A DNA stretch of 64,000 bases from Podocnemis expansa (Eukaryota; Chordata; Testudines; Podocnemididae). The position numbers and the translations under genes were made by a program. The DNA lies in the NCBI GenBank assembly GCA_007922195.1, contig ML681998.1, forward strand, positions 13,229,762-13,293,761. Direction: 5' to 3'. Shown in pieces: positions 55,925 to 64,000 of this stretch. The notes beneath the pieces are model-generated. The model had not been told where the DNA came from. It made no database searches and was given only the letters and a program-made list of their open reading frames with translations. Numbering within the stretch: position 1 is the first letter of the stretch; every line of letters starts with the position of its first letter.

Positions 55925-57127
55925 CATAAGGCAAAGCTTGAAACTTGGGCTCCCGTAGTCTTCAGAGTTAAAAGAGCTGGTTAGTATATGTCTCTTCTTT
56001 TCCCTTTTAATCCTTAATTGCCTATATTGGGGACACATTGTAAGCTTTCTGGATTTAAGACCCAATACAGCAAAGTACTAGACACATACTTTCAGCACCT
56101 TAATCATGCTGAATGACTGACTTCCATGGGACTACCTGGTGCTTGAAATTAATTCCATCCTTGGTGTCTTGCTAAATCAGAGCCTGAGACTGTCACAGAT
56201 CTTTCTGCTTTTTCCTGATACTCTTTTAGTACATTAAATATCTGAGGCAAGTCTTTTAGCCCATGCCTTTCCACATCAGCTTTGGTTTATTGAACGTATT
56301 TTTCAATAGAAAAGAAAAGAAAGATGCCCATTCGCTGAATATAATATTACTTGGCTTCCCTGCTATTTTTCTGAAATTGCTGTGGCTCACACTTTTCTTG
56401 CAAACACAGCAAAGACATATATACTAAATTAAGGAAAGGATCAGGGATTTAGATCATCTGACTTTTGCATCCTGGCCCTACAAGCTATCTGTCTGGCCAC
56501 CATCACAGTAAGAGCCATATTTCTTGCAATGTATCATCGAGAAATACCACCAAGAATGCCTTGCCCCATGAAGTTTCAAAGAAGATGCTGGAGAGATCTT
56601 GGAGAAAGTTTCCCAATAAATAATTAATTACCCAAAAAATTCAGGTTCAGTCACCTTGAAACTATCTGTGAATTTGACCCAAATAGTTTGGATTTTTCAC
56701 AAAACTGGCAAATATCCTCCTATGAGCTCAATGGTAAGGGCACTCTCCTGGGATATTAAAGGCCTGGGTTTGAATCACTGCTCTAAAAAAGACATTTGTG
56801 AGTCACCAGAGTCCCCAAAATCTCAGATTTGATTTAACCCACACTGAAATTTTTCCAGTTTTTCAGAACTGCTACCAAATCAAAACATCAATGATTTGCC
56901 CAGTTGTAACACTGACTCCTACAGAGGGTTGACAGGAGACCCTGTGAAAATAATCACCATAGTTAACTGGATACTTTTGGCATCTGCAGTGGATAGTTGG
57001 AAGAGCCAATGCAAATCCACTCCAGTGGGAGAGAGGCAAGGGGAACAGGCTAGCAAATAAGGACCAGAAGATTGCTAGTGTTCCCTGTTGCCCTGCCTAT
57101 ACCATATTCACAGTGATTTTCAATTGT
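55925..57127. other. Mostly unrecognised, with a tRNA-like SINE trace at 56725-56800
   Basis: 'gagctcaatggtaagggc' resembles a tRNA A box, and 'gggtttgaatcactgctct' 40 bp on resembles a B box, as in tRNA-derived SINEs. It lacks a cloverleaf and an anticodon stem I could close, so it is not a tRNA gene. The rest is unremarkable. Confidence 0.4.
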
Positions 57128-57135
57128 GGCTTTGC

Positions 57136-57834
57136 CAGGGGTTAAAGTATAATTTGGCAGGCCCCGGAACCCTCCTAATCAGGTGGGCTCCCTTTCCACA
57201 TTGGTGGGCCCCCTTCCCACATGGGTGGGCCCTCATCCCACACGTCCGGGGCCCCTTCAAGAACCCCAGCTACTTTCCCCAATATCCATTCCCCTGTCCC
57301 CAAAATTCACCCCAGCTGCCAATACCCCCCCAAAATCCACCTCAGCCCCCAATACCCACTGCCAAAATCCACCCCAGCCCCCAATACCCCCTCCCAGTAC
57401 CCACTCCCCTGTCCCCAATATCCAACAAGCCTCACATACCCACCACCAAAATCCACCTCCTGCCCCTAATACCCACCCCCACCTCAGATGCCCCCAATAT
57501 TCTCCCCCCCCCCCCAGCACAAGCCAGGCCACCCCATACTCACAGGCAGCATGGTGGGCTGGGAAACTCTGCAGCCTGCACATGTGCAGGGGAGCCCCCC
57601 CCGCCTGCCAGAATGTTAGCCTGCTGTTTTTAGGGGCCCAGCATTCTGGCCCCTAAAATTTGAAAATGGAGCCAGAATGTTGCATTTTGGGTCCCGCTAT
57701 TTTTCAGCGGTGGGCCCTGGAACACAGCATTCTGGCACCATTTTCTATTTTTAGGGGCCCCGGAACGCTGAGCCCCTAAAAATAGTGGGCCCCAGAATGG
57801 TGTTCTGGGCCATTTCAGCTTACTTTAACCCCTG
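57136..57834. mobile_element. Non-autonomous hAT-type element E2 (699 bp)
   Basis: The ends CAGGGGTTAAAGT and ACTTTAACCCCTG are perfect inverted repeats. The flanks are GGCTTTGC (57128-57135) and GGCTTTAT (57835-57842), six of eight matching. The left and right thirds align with E1 at 2707-3864 ('ataatttgg', 'ctcctaatcag', 'gggcccc', 'gcattctgg'). The C-rich core with a 'ccaaaatccacc' tandem pattern differs. Confidence 0.82.
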
Positions 57835-57842
57835 GGCTTTAT

Positions 57843-58329
57843 TTCCTATGCAGATAGAGCTCATAGTGGTTATACCTCACAATCTGAGCACCTCAATGTT
57901 AAATGTTTACTTTCAGGGAAACACAAAAAGCCTCATGTTGCAAAGAGTGGCAGCAGTAACTACAAGGGAGTTGGCATACAGGCAGGAGTGAACACACAGA
58001 TCTGTGATATGGAGAACCCACAAAGTCTGTTAAAAACTTCCTGTCACTGATTGCTGGGTTAGCTCTAGTATCAGCACTTCTTTTTCACATCTGTTTACTC
58101 ACTGCATGGATTATGAAATATAAACAAAATCTCACAGAATTTAGGAGCTTTCTTCTACTTGAGTTTTGGTTCACAAAAGCATTTTTACTCTCATTGATGA
58201 ACCTAAATTGGGCCATATTCAAAACATGTATCCAAGGGGAAAGCACTGCCAACCACCTGAGTGCTTTGGTTCTCCTTGTTTCAAAAATGCATTTCCTTTT
58301 CTGGCCCTGCTTAAAGCCCACACTTGTGC
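57843..58329. other. No feature recognised
   Basis: This is ordinary sequence between E2 and the LTR-like stretch. The frames here match nothing known. Confidence 0.3.
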
Positions 58330-59120
58330 AGGTAGCCCTGTAGTAATCCTTCGGGAGGAAGGGCTTAAAACTCTGGTCAGTGGGTCCCAGGACAGCCAAT
58401 AGGAATGAAGTGCAGGTTTTTGAACTGGAACAGGAGCCTTGCCTGGGCCTGTTTGGATGTAGCAGAGCTCCTGGAAGGATCAGGAGGAGGCCAGAGGGGC
58501 CGGAGGAAGAATCCAGCAACATCCTTACCAAAGATAAGTTAAGTTTTTTACTGACCAGGCGTGGGTAGAACAGGGAATGTTTATTTAGACGCAGTCAGGG
58601 TATTTTCTTTGTTTTGGGTTTGTTTTTGGATTTCTCTGTGCTGAGCACATGTACCCCCTCCCATTACCCTGTAACTACCTAAGTTAATTCCCAGAGAAGT
58701 AACTCTCTGTGTTTTTTATCTGTTCTTTTTGATTAAAGATTTTACTTTTTAAGTAAGTTCTGGTTCTGTGTCCTGGAAGGGCAAGAGGTTTGTGTGCACG
58801 TGCCTCAGACTGCACAGGCAGCTACTAAAGGGGACTCTGTTCCAGTTCCAGCTCATATTGCAGGTGCAGTTCAGTCACTTTCCTGAGGGAAGAATAAAAG
58901 TGATTGAGGATACCTTACAGGAAGGAATTCCCAAGTGCGCCTTCCTGGGTTTCAAGAGGTTTTTTGCATTTGGGTGGTGGCAGCGATACCACTCCAAAGC
59001 CAGGAACTGGAGGCCTTGGAAACTTTTAAGAGCAGGCTTTAAGGCCAGTGGCTTTTCTGGCCTGTTGCGGGGCCCCACCTTCTGCACTCAGAGTCCCAGA
59101 GTGGGGAAACAGCCTTGACA
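58330..59120 (+). repeat. LTR-retrotransposon-like stretch (LTR and leader)
   Basis: A polyadenylation-like 'gattaaagattttac' (about 58731) is followed by a U5-like region and then 'gggtggtggcagcgatacc' (about 58971), a phrase resembling a primer-binding site just after an LTR. It ends with 'gagtggggaaacagccttgaca'. I recall similar blocks in turtle LTR repeats. I found no gag or pol frames and no paired LTR, so the boundaries are approximate. The 116-residue frame at 58768 is not a gene. Confidence 0.4.
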
Positions 59121-59447
59121 AGCCCCATTATCTTGAGGGGAGCTGTGAATCTGAGTCAGGACACCCCAAGTGAGAGAGGTTTGTAAAAGCAGGTCTTTAG
59201 CCTCTCAGGTGATTTTGTCAAAGGGAAAAATGATGACTCTCAGTGGCCCATAGCCCTCTGGGACTTTTGTTTTGTCAGAGAAAAATATCATTAAGGAAGG
59301 AAATACACCACACAGAACAAATTTCAGTAGTGAATTTTCATTCTGGAGCCAAAACCTGAAGAATCCTCTAAACTTGATGCCATTTGTTTGGGAAAGAGAC
59401 GAGAAACAGACTAAACAAAGGTCCAGACTGATATCCTTCCTCACACT

Positions 59448-60963
59448 GGGTATGTCTACACTGTGTGTTTAAGTCGACTTAAACAAAGCTCTGTCTACAT
59501 TGCAGGGCAATAAAGTCGACTTTAGCATCAGGTGAAGTCAACTTTATTACTTCCACTTATAAAGCCAACTTTACAGTTAAGTCGACTTTATTAAGTCGAC
59601 GTAAGGCAATATGGAGTCACTAAGTCACCTTAATAAAGTCGACTTAGTGCAGTGGGGCCATTAAGTAGACTTTATAAAGTGGAATTAAGCCAGGGCACCC
59701 ATTTAAAGTCGACTTTATAAAGTTGATTTAATGTAGTGTAGCCTTATGAAGTCGACTTAATAAGGTCTACTGCTGGGCTCCAGACCCCCCCACCCAGCAC
59801 AGGGAAAAGCACAGTGTTGCTAGAGCAGGGCAGGGGATGCTTTCCCCCAGAGAGGGGCTCAGAAGGCAGGAGCTTGGCAGAGCTCCTTGGGGCCAGTGCA
59901 CCCCCCCACGCACATGGCAGCGAGGGCGCAGGAGAAAGGATTCCCTGGACCTGCACTGTCAGTGCGGGTTGGGGGAATTCTTTCTCCTCACCCCGCCCCT
60001 TTGCTGTCAGTGCAGGTTTAGGGAATCCTTTCTCCCCCACCTCCGCTGCGCTGTCAGTGTGTGGTCAAGGGAATCCCTTCTCTCCCCCTTTCTGTCAGCG
60101 TGGGGCCAGGGGAATTCCTCCAGCCCACGCTGACAGCACAGCGGGAGCAGGACAGAAGGGATCCCTGCACTGGGCGGGAGCCCTGCTGGCCGTGCGCAGG
60201 GGAGGGAACCCCATGCTCAGCTGGGAGCCGCATGCAGGGGTCCCTTCCCTGCAGACTCTCAGCGGGGCTCCAGCTGCGCAGGGGTTCCCTTCCCCACACG
60301 CAGGCAGTGAGAGCTGGAGCCCTGCGCAGGGTTCACGTGAGGTTCCATAGCCCCTGCACATCCAGCGGGGCTCCAGCTGCTCAGGGGGGATCTCTTCCCC
60401 ACTGGGGTGAGTGGGGCTCCAACCCTCCCTGTGCCAGCAAGCTGGGCTCCAGCTGGGCTCCAGCCAGGCAGGGGGGCTGTCCAGTCCCTGCACCCGGGGA
60501 GCTCGCGGAGATCCCTCCCCCTGAAGCCCCCCTGCCAGGATCTTGTCCCTGTGCCCAGCAGCCCTCCTGGCAGGCTGGGGTCCTGTCCCCACACCAGGCG
60601 GGGCTCTACTCCCTGCTCCAGGTTGGTGAAGGGGCACCTTTGGGGCTGCTTGCCTCAGTTGCTGGAGGGCTGGTCTTCTTTGCAGGGTGCCATGCACCCT
60701 GGGAGGAAGGTCAACCCATGTGAATTCGAACTAACTTTCGTTCGAATTCACACAGCTACACAGAGTCAATTCGAACTAGAGGATTCAAATTGATAATCAC
60801 TTTGAAGTTACATGAGGTTTTGTAACTTTGAAACATCATCTCCTCGATTCGACCTAAGGGAAGCCCCTTAGTTTGAACTGGCAAAATGCTGTGTAGACAT
60901 GCATTTTCCTAATTTGACCTAATGTTTATTAGGTCGAAATAAACTGTGTGTGTAGACATACCC
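59448..60963. mobile_element. Long Harbinger-end non-autonomous element M7 (1516 bp)
   Basis: The ends are GGGTATGTCTACAC and GTGTAGACATACCC. The left arm is of the AAGTCGACTTTA type (59466-59755), as in M1. The core from 59820 ('gggcaggggatgctttcccccag', then 'ctccttggggccag') matches M5 at 34250-34340. The right third ('gccatgcaccctgggagg', then 'taatgtttattaggt') matches M5 at 34785-35071. The long GC-rich frames (for example 60061-60723) have no domain. Confidence 0.72.
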
Positions 60964-61004
60964 TCAGTGTTTAATATATCAAGCACTATGGTCAATGAGT
61001 TTTA

Positions 61005-61115
61005 TTATAGATAATATTCCTGGGTTTAAGATGGTACTTGGTCTTGCCACGAGTATAGGGGACTGGATTCGATGATCTCTCATGTTCCCTTCCAATTTCT
61101 ATGGGACTATGATTC
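61005..61115 (+). repeat. CR1 3' tail fragment
   Basis: 'gactggattcgatgatctctcatgttcccttcc' (marker phrase in parts) followed by 'atgggactatgattctc' is a CR1 3' end. It is truncated to about 100 bp. Confidence 0.55.
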
Positions 61116-61152
61116 TCTGGGTTGTCAGTATGCAAGATACTGTTGTTGATGG

Positions 61153-61396
61153 CAGGGACATCGCTGCCCCAGGGAATGACCCGGGGCACAGGCCCAGGCC
61201 CTGCCCCCTGCCCGCAGGCCCCGCCCTTGGACAGGGACAGGGTGGGGCGTGGCAGCCGCAGCCATGGGGTCGCCCGGCCTTTGAAGGCCAGATCCGGCCA
61301 GAGACTGGGAGAGGCGGGGCCCCGCCAGGACCCAGGGCACTGGCGCCGGCATTTGGGGCATGGGCCCCATGTGCCAGGCACCAGTGATACCCCTGG
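61153..61396. mobile_element. 244-bp GC-rich hAT element
   Basis: The left end is CAGGGACATCGCTG and the right end CAGTGATACCCCTG. It is flanked by a perfect 8-bp duplication GTTGATGG (61145-61152 and 61397-61404). It is noncoding; overlapping GC-rich frames are compositional. Confidence 0.85.
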
Positions 61397-61430
61397 TTGA
61401 TGGTCAGCTCTTTGGGGCAGGGAATCATAG

Positions 61431-61878
61431 GGTATGTCCACACGTCTCTTTTATTTCGAAATAACACTGGTTATTTCAAAATAAACACGGGCTCTGTCAT
61501 TTCAAAATATTTTAAACCTCCTTTAAATCGAAACAGCTGTTATTTCAAAATGGTTATTTCGAAATAACACCATTTGGACGTGTTATTTCAAAATAACTGT
61601 TATTTTGAAATAACACTTTTGCCCTTCTCCTTCCCAGGGTGCCTTCCTTTTAGCCTATATTGGGTGGGAGCATGGCCCAGGGAGGGGCCATGTTGCCACA
61701 CATCCCAGGGTGCCCGTCTCCTAAAGCGAAATAGCAAGTCCTGTGTTTAGACATGCTATTTCACTTTGAGCTTTTCCCTTAATCGAAATTAATTTATTTT
61801 GAAATAAGGACTTTATTTCAAAAGAACTCATTTCAAAATAACTTATTTCGAAATAACAATGTACGTGTGGACATAGCC
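61431..61878. mobile_element. Harbinger MITE M8 (448 bp), deletion derivative of the A type
   Basis: The ends are GGGTATGTCCACACG and CGTGTGGACATAGCC with a perfect ATA duplication (61428-61430 and 61879-61881). The left arm matches A's left arm and reaches 'cttcccagggtgc'. The right part ('ccatgttgccacac', 'cccagggtgcccgtc', 'gcaagtcctgtgtttagacatgc') matches A at 9780-9870. Both genes are removed. It lies at the very 3' end of a CR1. Confidence 0.85.
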
Positions 61879-62405
61879 ATAGAAACTAGAAGGGCCCACG
61901 AGAGGTGATTGAGTCCAGTCCACTGCACTTATGACAGGACCAAATACCCTCTCAAACCATCCCTGACAGATGCTCGTCTAACCTGCTCTTAAAAACTTCC
62001 AGTGATGGAGATTCCATAACCTGCCCAGAAAACTTCTTCCAGTGGTTAATCACCCTGACAGTTAGGAATTTTTTCCTAATGTCCAACTAAACCTCCCTTT
62101 CCCCCACTCAGTGTAAGCCTGCTGCTTCTTGTCCTATCATTGCAGTTAAGGAGAATAATTTTTCCCCTTTCTCCTCATGACAACCTCTTAGGTACTTGAA
62201 AACAGTTATCAAGTCCCCTCTCAGTCTTTTCTTTTCCAGACTAAATGAACCCAGTTCTTTCAATCTTCCACTCATAAGTCAAGTGTTCTAGACATCTAAT
62301 CATTCATGTTGCTCTTCTCTAGACTTTTCTCCAGTTTGTCCACATCTTTCTGAAATGAAGCACCCAGAACTGGACACAATACTCCAGTTGAGGCCCAATC
62401 AGTTG
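61879..62405 (-). repeat. CR1 LINE 3' end, minus strand
   Basis: The CR1 terminus 'catagaaactagaaggg' begins here (the first bases lie left of M8). It is followed by 'gattgagtccagtcc', 'cctaatgtccaactaaacctcc', and the reverse complement of the ORF2 C-terminal region to about 62405 ('ggacacaatactccag'). Confidence 0.8.
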
Positions 62406-62653
62406 AAGACTTCCATTGGCTACATGTTTTTCATCTAGCACAGCAGGGTATCTCTGGGTTCTAGCATAATATAAATCGTAATCACATTTGAATGGACTTG
62501 TCCTCTACAATTCAAATGTTGGTAGATTCTATAAACAATTATGTGTCACTACACCCACCAATGTTGTCAATGAAGTGATATTTTAAGGCAGTATTGATAA
62601 GATTTAAGTGAAATTAATACTATAGTAGACTTTTATTTTGTTAAATGATGTGT

Positions 62654-63037
62654 TTAAAAGCCTAGCAATGTAATAAATGATGTTAACATATCAAATACTG
62701 AGTGACCTGATGTACAACTAATTCCCCCTCCCAGATCTTTAAAGGTGTTAATTGAAGCAGCCTTAGACTTCATTGATGAATCGGATCTTTTGTCCAAATT
62801 ATAAACAGATATGTGCTCTGGGCATTGTTCATCATGCTTCAAGCGTTCCTACATGCAGTGGCTAGTCCGAAGCAGGCCTATTTCTAGAAGGAACATTTCT
62901 TCCAGATCAGGAGGAAGGAAATTATGAAGATGGATAAACTCTTGTGGTATGGGGATTCTAACTGATTTCAGGGGCTCTGGAGTTTTTGATCCATGATGTA
63001 CTAGATTCTTTACAGCTTTGAAGCTTCTTCTCTGGGT
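62654..63037 (-). pseudogene. Possible host exon or processed fragment, function unknown
   Basis: On the minus strand a single frame of about 128 codons runs from 63037 to a stop at 62654, broken only by one TAG at 62851-62849. It reads RRSFKAVKNLVHHGSK, SVRIPIPQEFIHLHNF, PPDLEEMFLLEIGLL, then after the stop KHDEQCPEHISVYNLDK and GGISCTSGHSVFDMLTSF. The composition looks protein-like (balanced charged and hydrophobic residues) and unlike the repeat-derived frames nearby. It is preceded by 'tgtttttaacccag', a plausible splice acceptor at 63038. I do not recognise the family. It could be a decayed exon, a processed pseudogene piece or chance. Confidence 0.3.
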
Positions 63038-63477
63038 TAAAAACATATGAAGCATATATTGTATTCTTTACAGAGAGATAAGTCCCTTCCCTGTAAAATG
63101 ATTTTCACAAAGTGTGTAAACCCAAATTCTTGAGTTCATGTTGGGATTTGATTTTTTTAAACAAGTTCACAAGCTAAAAAGCCCAGTAAAAATTATGTTT
63201 TGTGCTAAAATTGAGGAGGTTTAATCAAGGTACTTTCATGGTGCCAGCCACAACCCAGTAAAGACTCCAGTCCAAGAGCTGGCTGTGTGCTTCTGGTTGT
63301 CTGGAACTCCACTGGAGTAAATGAAACTGAATCAGGAGCAGGCTGGTAAATACACAGAAGGAGGCTGGGAGAAACTTAAACTTCAGCATATTTGGTTCTG
63401 TGGCTTGCAGAGAGCTAAAATACCTCTCATTTTAAAAATTGTACCATTTTCTAAAAAACGTTTGAGCAGGTCCTTTG

Positions 63478-63602
63478 AGAGAAAGGGTGGCCTGGGGGGT
63501 AGGGCAGTGACCCAGGAAGCCTTGAATCAAGTCACTGCTCTACCACAGCATTCCTGTGTGATCTTCGGCAAGTCAGTCTCTGTGTCTCAGTTCCTCCTCT
63601 GG
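63478..63602 (+). repeat. MIR-like CORE-SINE
   Basis: 'ggtggcctggggggtagggc', then 'gaatcaagtcactgctctacc', 'ctgtgtgatcttcggcaagtc' and 'ctgtgtctcagttcctcc' follow MIR consensus order, with a tRNA-derived head and the 'gtgaccttgggcaagtcac' core. It is ancient. Confidence 0.65.
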
Positions 63603-63741
63603 AAGGCCTTGACTTGAGATAACTGGCAGTGTAGGTAACAAAGCCAAGCGAATGACCAAGGCAGCCCACCCAACCTTGGTATTAGAAACAGGCGAGAAGG
63701 CTAAATGTCCTTCAGACCAATATACACCATGATCTCCATAA

Positions 63742-64000
63742 CAGAATCATAGAATCATAGGGTTGGAAGGGACCCCACGAGGTCATCTAGTCCAACCCCC
63801 TGCCAAAAAAAGCAGGACCACTCCCATTAGATCATCCCAGTCAGGGTTTTGTCCAGCTGGGCCTTGAACACCTCCAGAGATGGAGATTCCACCACCTCCC
63901 TAGGCAGCTTAGTCCAATGCTTCACCACTCACCTAGTAAGGAAGTTTCTCCTAATATCCAGCCTGGACCGACCCAGCTGTAACTTGAAACCATTGCTTCT
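63742..64000 (-). repeat. CR1 LINE 3' end, minus strand, cut by the window edge
   Basis: It starts with 'agaatcatagaatcataggg' and 'gaccccacgaggtcatctag', the CR1 3' terminus. The reverse complement of the ORF2 C-terminus runs off the window end. Its sequence is close to the copy ending at 51.8 kb. Confidence 0.85.

Noticed and set aside
56725..56800. A tRNA gene
   Set aside because: A-box-like and B-box-like words are present, but no closed acceptor or anticodon stem could be drawn. A SINE remnant is more likely.
57088..57656. Proline-rich frames of 157 and 181 codons
   Set aside because: They arise from the C-rich core of hAT element E2.
58768..59118. A 116-codon frame as a host gene
   Set aside because: It runs through the LTR-like U5 and primer-site-like region and has no domain.
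60061..60723. A 220-codon frame and its antisense partner
   Set aside because: Both fall in the GC-rich core of element M7; the related M5 core does not keep the frame.

Overview
This window looks like nuclear DNA of a sauropsid, most likely a turtle. It carries many CR1 LINE copies, a near-complete CR1 with endonuclease and reverse transcriptase, Penelope-like elements (PLEs) with a GIY-YIG endonuclease, PIF/Harbinger transposons with long AT-rich arms built on TCGA palindromes, hAT-type elements and a possible tRNA-headed, CR1-tailed SINE. The turtle call is inference from repeat families. I found no convincing intact host gene. The only host-like coding candidate is a possible exon or pseudogene fragment on the minus strand near 62.65-63.04 kb.

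Layout. 0-5.4 kb: two old CR1 fragments, one split by a Harbinger-type MITE, with a 1.16 kb hAT element between them. 5.57-14.0 kb: one PLE copy split by two complete but decayed Harbinger elements, A (5929-10007) and B (10304-13929). 14-23 kb: mostly unrecognised sequence with a PLE fold-back, a CR1 and a MITE. 23.0-27.4 kb: a minus-strand CR1 that received a hAT (itself holding a solo LTR), a PLE scrap with a MITE in it, and two further MITEs. 27.8-31.9 kb: Harbinger element C inserted into a short MITE of its own family. 33.9-47.3 kb: a long Harbinger-type non-autonomous element, several small hATs, PLE pieces and old CR1. 48.1-51.8 kb: two CR1 copies head to tail, the second with nearly all of ORF2. 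52-64 kb: a PLE fold-back with nested inserts, a hAT pair member, an LTR-like stretch, a 1.5 kb Harbinger-type element, a deletion derivative of the element A type, and CR1 tails.

The Harbinger elements are the best organised genes here. Each has a DDE transposase (HARBI1-like) and, convergent to it, a two-exon Myb/SANT-like DNA-binding gene with a phase-1 intron at a conserved position. In the known PIF/Harbinger system the two proteins act together on the element ends. All three copies are broken by stops or frameshifts. Repeat boundaries were supported where possible by target-site duplications (TSDs) read directly from the sequence: 3 bp for Harbinger types, 8 bp for hAT types, 11-12 bp for PLE insertions and 4 bp for the solo LTR.
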